DNA from: Flavobacteriales bacterium
Lineage (GTDB): Bacteria > Bacteroidota > Bacteroidia > CAIKAF01
Direction: 5' to 3'
Assembly (NCBI GenBank): GCA_025055575.1
Contig: JANWWP010000018.1
Coordinates: forward strand, 1 to 38,082
DNA: 38,082 nucleotides
Every line of letters starts with the position of its first letter. Position 1 is the first letter of the stretch. Both the position numbers and the translations under genes were made by a program. The notes under the pieces are model-generated. The model worked only from the letters and a program-made list of their open reading frames with translations, was not told the origin of the DNA and ran no database searches. Shown in pieces: positions 33,854 to 38,082 of the stretch.

Positions 33854-35332
33854 ATGCCCACAGCTTTTCTGAAACGTCTGGATCTCCATACCCTGCGCCG
33901 ATTCCTCGGGCCATTTTTTCTTACTTTCATTATAGCGCTGGTGGTTTTGTTGATGCAATTCATCTGGAAATATATTGATGATTTAGCTGGAAAAGGTTTG
34001 GCCTTGCCCGTGATTGGGGAGTTGTTGCTGTACACATCGGCCACCCTTGTGCCTTTGGCCCTTCCGTTGGCAGTGCTGCTATCCTCGATTATGACTTTTG
34101 GCAGCCTGGCCGAACACCTGGAACTTGTGGCAGCCAAAGCCGCCGGTATTTCTTTGCTGAGGATGATGCGGCCTGTGATGCTGATGGCAGTCGGTTTGTC
34201 GCTGGTGGCCTTTTTTTTCTCAGACCGGCTGATGCCCTTAGCCAATTTGAAAATGCGGGCCCTTATCATGGACATCCAGGATCAGAAACCCGCTATGGAC
34301 ATCAAACCGGGTATTTTTTATCAGGACCTTGAAAAGGTGACCATCCGGGCCGGCCGCGTGGCCCCCGATAAAAAATGGTTATATGACGTGTTAATCTATG
34401 ACCACAGCGATCCGCAATCCGGCAACACGCGGGTGACGCTGGCCTGCTCTGCAAGCGTGGTTGTAACGCCGGACAAAAGGTATTTAATTATCACGCTGCT
34501 GGACGGCCATTCGTATCTGGAGGAAAAATTTTTTCAGAACCGAGATCCGGCCCTGCCTCATTTAACCACGCGCTTTAAAAAACAAGAAATCCGTGTGGAT
34601 ATATCTGAATTTCAGCTGCAGAGGCAAAGCGAATCTCTTTACAGAGGCCACTACACCATGCTGGGCCTGGGGGCTTTGTCTTCAGAAATCCGGCAGCTGA
34701 AAGCTGAGGATGAAGCCCGCACAGAACAGGTTCTGAGCTTCCTACACAAACCCCAAACCCGGCCCCCTTTACCGCCTTCCCACCCTCAGCCATGGCAGGC
34801 TGCCCCCCCGCCGCCGAGTCCTCTATTGGATCCGGCCGCTTTAAAGACTGCCCCATGGTTTGAAAAGCTCTCTTCTGAAGCCCGCGCCTATTTGGAAATT
34901 CAAAGCGGTTTGTGGCTGATGCAATCCAAAGCACGCATGGCGGATCAGCGGAACGAATTCCGCTTCAGGCGTGAAAATTTAGCCCGCTACCAGGTGGAGT
35001 GGCACAGAAAATTCACTCTTTCTGCGGCCTGCCTCCTCATGTTCTTTATCGGTGCACCCTTAGGTGCCATTATCCGAAAAGGCGGTTTGGGACTGCCTTT
35101 AGTGGCGTCCGTGCTGATTTTCATTCTGTACTACATATTGAGCACTTTAGGTGAAAAAGCAGTCAAACAACTCACCTTGAGCGATTGGGCCGGTATGTGG
35201 CTCTCCTCGGCCATTCTTTTGCCTTTGGGCCTCTGGCTCATGCTGAAAGCCAACTACGACAGCCGGATATTTCAAATAGAGACATACCGCCTTCTTTTAG
35301 AAAGAAGCTGGAACAAGTGGCGGAAGCGATGA
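33854..35332 (+). CDS. LptF/LptG-family (YjgP/YjgQ) permease
   Basis: Inner-membrane permease of the LPS export machine, which with LptB2 extracts LPS toward the outer membrane. Of 492 residues, the N-terminal third holds three hydrophobic helices (from ~16, FFLTFIIALVVLLMQFIW; ~55-85; ~105-125). A periplasmic beta-jellyroll-like region follows (~130-260), then a charged, proline-rich stretch, and three C-terminal helices (~390-480). The motif RMMRPVMLMAVGLSLVAFFFSDRLMPLANLK region is typical. ATG 33854 is chosen because it opens the first helix region and follows the -7 box; the longer frame runs into purB. Its stop overlaps the next gene as ATGA. Confidence 0.9.
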   Translation: MPTAFLKRLDLHTLRRFLGPFFLTFIIALVVLLMQFIWKYIDDLAGKGLALPVIGELLLYTSATLVPLALPLAVLLSSIMTFGSLAEHLELVAAKAAGISLLRMMRPVMLMAVGLSLVAFFFSDRLMPLANLKMRALIMDIQDQKPAMDIKPGIFYQDLEKVTIRAGRVAPDKKWLYDVLIYDHSDPQSGNTRVTLACSASVVVTPDKRYLIITLLDGHSYLEEKFFQNRDPALPHLTTRFKKQEIRVDISEFQLQRQSESLYRGHYTMLGLGALSSEIRQLKAEDEARTEQVLSFLHKPQTRPPLPPSHPQPWQAAPPPPSPLLDPAALKTAPWFEKLSSEARAYLEIQSGLWLMQSKARMADQRNEFRFRRENLARYQVEWHRKFTLSAACLLMFFIGAPLGAIIRKGGLGLPLVASVLIFILYYILSTLGEKAVKQLTLSDWAGMWLSSAILLPLGLWLMLKANYDSRIFQIETYRLLLERSWNKWRKR

Positions 35333-36579
35333 GAATTCTGGCTCTGCTCAACAAATTTCCCTTCGGCGTCACCGACGGCGGTTCGGCCGTCAGCAGGGCC
35401 CTGGCTGTTAGTGTACGTGCCCTAGATCCTGACGCCACGATTGTAACGCCCGACACGCCAAAGCATCCCTTTCAGCCTGCCCTGCTTCCTCCAGCGCTTG
35501 CCGCTCCTCCCTGGCAGGCAATTTCCTGCGCCACACACCTCCATCCCTGGGATTTTTTGAAAGCTATTGTCGCCGGGCGTTCTTATCATTTGTGGCGCTA
35601 TCAAAGGCCGGCGTCAGAGTTTCAGCTTCGCAGGTATGTTGAACAGAACGGGCCGGATGTTTGCATACTTGAAGGTATGGCAGGGCTGGCTTTTCTGCCA
35701 TTTATCCGGCGGTATTTCCCGGACTTGCCATGCCTGTACTATGCCCATAATGTGGAATGGAAAGTATGGGAAAGTCTTTACAATAAAATCCCTGCCTGGA
35801 AACCTCAGAAATGGCTTTATAAGCACCTGTATTTACACCTCCAAAGGGAAGAGCTACAGGCCTTGCGCCTGGCCACGGGCGTGAGCGGAGTGAGCGCCGA
35901 AGATGTGCGCTGGTTTTCGGAGGTGGGTGGTATCAGGGCATTACCTGTATGGTATCCCGGCCTGTGGGAGACGCTCCCGGAACCCCGCGCGCCAGAATAT
36001 CGCCAGGGAAGTCCTCTCCGTTTGTACCATCTGGGCTCCATGGACTGGAAACCCACACTGCAGGGCATCTCTTATTTTATCAGAAATATCTGGCCAAGGC
36101 TGAAACGGGCAATCCCCGAGGCCGAACTGCATTTAGCCGGTGCCCATATGCCCAAGTCTTGGTTCACCTATCGCATCCCGGGCTTGTTTGTTCAAGGTCG
36201 TGTAGAATGCCCTGACCAATTCCTGGCGGACAAACATGCCTGCGTTGTTCCAGTCTTCGCAGGTAGCGGCATTAAGATCAAGGTGGTGGAGGCCATGGCT
36301 TATGGAAAACCGGTCATCACAACACAAGTGGGCGCAGCCGGACTTCCCATACTCCCTGGCCAGCACTACCTCCAAGCCGATTCCCCAGGGGAATTTGAAG
36401 CCGCTGTCCGGACGCTCAGGGATAATCCACCCGCTCGCCATGCGCTGGCACTGGAGGGAAGAAAGGCGATCGAGCGTTTTTTTAACCGCGTCCATGCCAC
36501 GGAAGCTCTCAAAAAGCTTTTGTATAGCCTCGGCACGGGCCCACCTCCTACCTTTGAACTTCACCGCACGAAGGAATGA
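35329..36579 (+). CDS. Glycosyltransferase, family 4-like (GT-B)
   Basis: A 416-residue GT-B glycosyltransferase, probably building an envelope glycan. The N-terminal Rossmann half starts MRILALLNKFPFGVTDGGSAVS, and LPCLYYAHNVEWKVWESL is typical of group 1 enzymes. The C-terminal nucleotide-sugar half has LYHLGSMDWKPTLQGISYF and the ExxxxxxG-type motif KIKVVEAMAYGKPVITTQVGA, with acceptor-site Glu. ATG 35329 is preferred (ATGA overlap with the permease gene); the frame is open further upstream but reads through the permease. The donor and acceptor are unknown. Confidence 0.92.
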   Translation: MRILALLNKFPFGVTDGGSAVSRALAVSVRALDPDATIVTPDTPKHPFQPALLPPALAAPPWQAISCATHLHPWDFLKAIVAGRSYHLWRYQRPASEFQLRRYVEQNGPDVCILEGMAGLAFLPFIRRYFPDLPCLYYAHNVEWKVWESLYNKIPAWKPQKWLYKHLYLHLQREELQALRLATGVSGVSAEDVRWFSEVGGIRALPVWYPGLWETLPEPRAPEYRQGSPLRLYHLGSMDWKPTLQGISYFIRNIWPRLKRAIPEAELHLAGAHMPKSWFTYRIPGLFVQGRVECPDQFLADKHACVVPVFAGSGIKIKVVEAMAYGKPVITTQVGAAGLPILPGQHYLQADSPGEFEAAVRTLRDNPPARHALALEGRKAIERFFNRVHATEALKKLLYSLGTGPPPTFELHRTKE

Positions 36580-37742
36580 AAATTCTTGTGCTCACACCCC
36601 GGTTTCCATATCCCTTGGACAAAGGGGACAAATTGCGGGCTTTTCACCAAATCCGCCTATTAAGTGAACACCATGATATTGCTTTATTTGCTCTGAGCGA
36701 TCGGCCTGTCACTGCAGCCCATACAGCACAGTTGAAACCTTATGTAAAAGCCTTGCACGTGGAGCCGCTCCACCCTTTGCAAATTTTGAAGTCTCTATTG
36801 ATAGCCCTGCCCTCCAAGTATCCTTTTCAGGTGGCCTATCACACCCACCCACGGGCGCTTCGGAATTTCCGCCAATTTTTAGAAGCTTTCAAACCCGACA
36901 TCGTTTATTTTCAGCTTTTGCGCACTCTGGCTTACATTCAAGAAGCCAAAGGTTACAAGTTGGCGCTGGATATGATGGATCCCTTTGCCAAAAACGTACA
37001 CCTTCGCCTGCCTCATACTTCTTTTTGGCTCAGACCTTTCCTTGCAGAAGAAGAGGCCCGGTTAGACTACGCCGAGCGCATAGCCTTTGAACGATTTGGC
37101 CGGGTGGGTATCATCAGCCCGCGCGATAGGGAGGATATTCGCAGCCCTGCCCGAGCCGAGGCTTTTATTATTCCTAACGGGATTGATACTACCTATTATC
37201 AACCCATGGAAACCCCCAAAAAATGGGATGTATGCTTTGTGGGCTCCATGCGGTATCCTTCCAACATCGAAGCCGCACTTTTCCTGGCCGAGCAGGTGAT
37301 GCCCCGCGTTTGGGAAACCCTGCCTCAGGCCTGTCTTGTACTTGTGGGCGCCGACCCGCCCCGCCGTATCCGCCGCCTGAGGAACAGCCGCATTGAAGTG
37401 ACGGGCAGGGTCCCGGACACCCGGCCTTATTACGCAGGGTCCAAAGTTTTCTGCGCACCCATGTACCTGAATACCGGCATTCAGAATAAAATTCTGGAAG
37501 CCATGGCCATGGGCTTACCCGTGGTCACCACTTCGCGGGCCAATGAATCATTACAGGGCCAGCCGGATGCGCATCTTTTCGTGGCGGACGATGCAGAGAT
37601 AATGGCGCACGCCGTTTTGAAACTACTGTTTGATTCAGACCTATGTGAGCACATGGGAAACCTGGGCAGAAAATTTGTCCTTGAAACTTTTAGTTGGGAC
37701 AAAACAGCCGAGGCCCTTCAGGCTTTCTTTGAACTGGCATGA
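36576..37742 (+). CDS. Glycosyltransferase, group 1 / GT-B, second of pair
   Basis: A 388-residue GT-B enzyme, distinct from but similar to the preceding one. It begins MKILVLTPRFPYPLDKGDKLR, the start typical of PEP-CTERM/XrtA-associated and sugar-transferase families (Stp1-like). The donor half contains VCFVGSMRYPSNIEAALFLAE and the Glu motif IQNKILEAMAMGLPVVTTSRA. It overlaps the previous gene by ATGA, making a coupled trio with the LptF-family permease. This suggests a role in LPS or another surface polysaccharide. Substrates cannot be assigned from sequence alone. Confidence 0.9.
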   Translation: MKILVLTPRFPYPLDKGDKLRAFHQIRLLSEHHDIALFALSDRPVTAAHTAQLKPYVKALHVEPLHPLQILKSLLIALPSKYPFQVAYHTHPRALRNFRQFLEAFKPDIVYFQLLRTLAYIQEAKGYKLALDMMDPFAKNVHLRLPHTSFWLRPFLAEEEARLDYAERIAFERFGRVGIISPRDREDIRSPARAEAFIIPNGIDTTYYQPMETPKKWDVCFVGSMRYPSNIEAALFLAEQVMPRVWETLPQACLVLVGADPPRRIRRLRNSRIEVTGRVPDTRPYYAGSKVFCAPMYLNTGIQNKILEAMAMGLPVVTTSRANESLQGQPDAHLFVADDAEIMAHAVLKLLFDSDLCEHMGNLGRKFVLETFSWDKTAEALQAFFELA

Positions 37743-37887
37743 AAAAGCACCTTGATATCATTTTTAATTCGGCGACTCTTCAAATATAATTAGGGGGCAT
37801 TTATTCAGAACGCCCTTCAGGAATCCTATCTCAAATGACCTTTTTGTATTTGATATTTTTAATTTTATCCTCTCAAAAACATTTTTT

Positions 37888-38082
37888 ATGAGCTTTAAAA
37901 AATTTTCTGGAAAACTTTTACTGCTGGTTTCCCTTTTTTCTATCAGCCTGCTTTTTTCGTGTAAGAAAGATTGGACCTGCGAATGCAAAACCGATTTAGG
38001 AGGTGGTACCACAATCACGACCAGCACCACCATTGCCAATAAGACCAAAAAAGACGCCCGCGATATTTGCAATAAAAGCGAT
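37888..38082 (+). CDS. Small lipoprotein, 3' partial
   Basis: An open frame of 65 codons running off the window end. The N-terminus MSFKKFSGKLLLLVSLFSIS then LLFSC is a lipoprotein signal, with Cys25 as the probable lipidation site followed by KKDWTCECK. The remaining visible part is Thr-rich (GGGTTITTSTTIANKTKKDA) with further Cys. Short Cys-containing lipoproteins of this layout are common in Bacteroidota, but I know no function. The 145 bases upstream after the glycosyltransferase stop are AT-rich, with no clear promoter box. An opposite-strand frame over the same bases (37764-38072) is a shadow. Confidence 0.72.
   Translation, partial: MSFKKFSGKLLLLVSLFSISLLFSCKKDWTCECKTDLGGGTTITTSTTIANKTKKDARDICNKSD

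Noticed and set aside
37764-38072. 102-aa minus-strand frame at the right edge
   Set aside because: The plus strand of the same bases encodes a convincing lipoprotein start; the minus frame is low-complexity Lys/Phe/Ser.

Overview
The window looks like a chromosomal stretch of a Bacteroidota bacterium; I cannot name the genus. The evidence is: a protein ending in a type IX secretion (T9SS) C-terminal sorting domain at the left edge; a tmRNA whose tag reads GESYNYAMAA, of the Bacteroidota form, with no encoded CCA; a PadR/PspC gene pair; many genes preceded within 6-40 bases by a TAnnTTTG box, the Bacteroidota -7 promoter element; and almost no Shine-Dalgarno sequences. Genes are packed tightly, with many 1-4 base overlaps. 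I see no insertion sequence, prophage, CRISPR array, tRNA or rRNA.

Layout. 1-4.2 kb: a secreted glycoside-hydrolase-like T9SS cargo (5' end outside the window), convergent with a sucD-murI pair, then tmRNA. 4.2-8.4 kb: a small two-helix membrane protein facing the protein-quality-control operon tig-clpP-clpX, which ends in a CoA-pyrophosphatase-type Nudix gene. 8.4-10.1 kb: a TlpA-like thioredoxin-fold protein and a second Nudix hydrolase. 10.1-13.1 kb: membrane pyrophosphatase hppA and a HAD phosphatase. 13.2-15.1 kb: padR and a PspC-domain membrane protein. 15.2-18.2 kb: a diheme cytochrome c peroxidase lipoprotein, then folE and a DegT-family sugar enzyme that has His in place of the PLP lysine.

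18.2-24.0 kb: a secreted protein of unknown function, a dipeptidyl peptidase IV, and a divergent neutral ceramidase without a visible signal peptide. 24.0-28.5 kb: the operon odhA-odhB-DCC thiol protein (2-oxoglutarate dehydrogenase E1 and E2). 28.8-30.2 kb: a methyltransferase translationally coupled to a LolD-type ABC ATPase. 30.4-33.8 kb: purB, then glyA overlapping a LuxR-type regulator with a degenerate receiver. 33.8-37.7 kb: a cell-envelope operon of an LptF/LptG-family permease and two glycosyltransferases, all overlapping by ATGA. At the right edge a small lipoprotein gene is cut by the window end.

Most of this is housekeeping: TCA cycle (sucD, odhA, odhB), one-carbon, folate and purine supply (glyA, folE, purB), proteostasis (tig, clpP, clpX, tmRNA) and envelope building. 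I found no convincing new multi-gene system. The observations most worth a second look are the His-variant DegT enzyme, the signal-less ceramidase, the pseudo-receiver regulator fused to glyA expression, the short-leader promoter architecture, and a duplicated translation-start region downstream of tmRNA.
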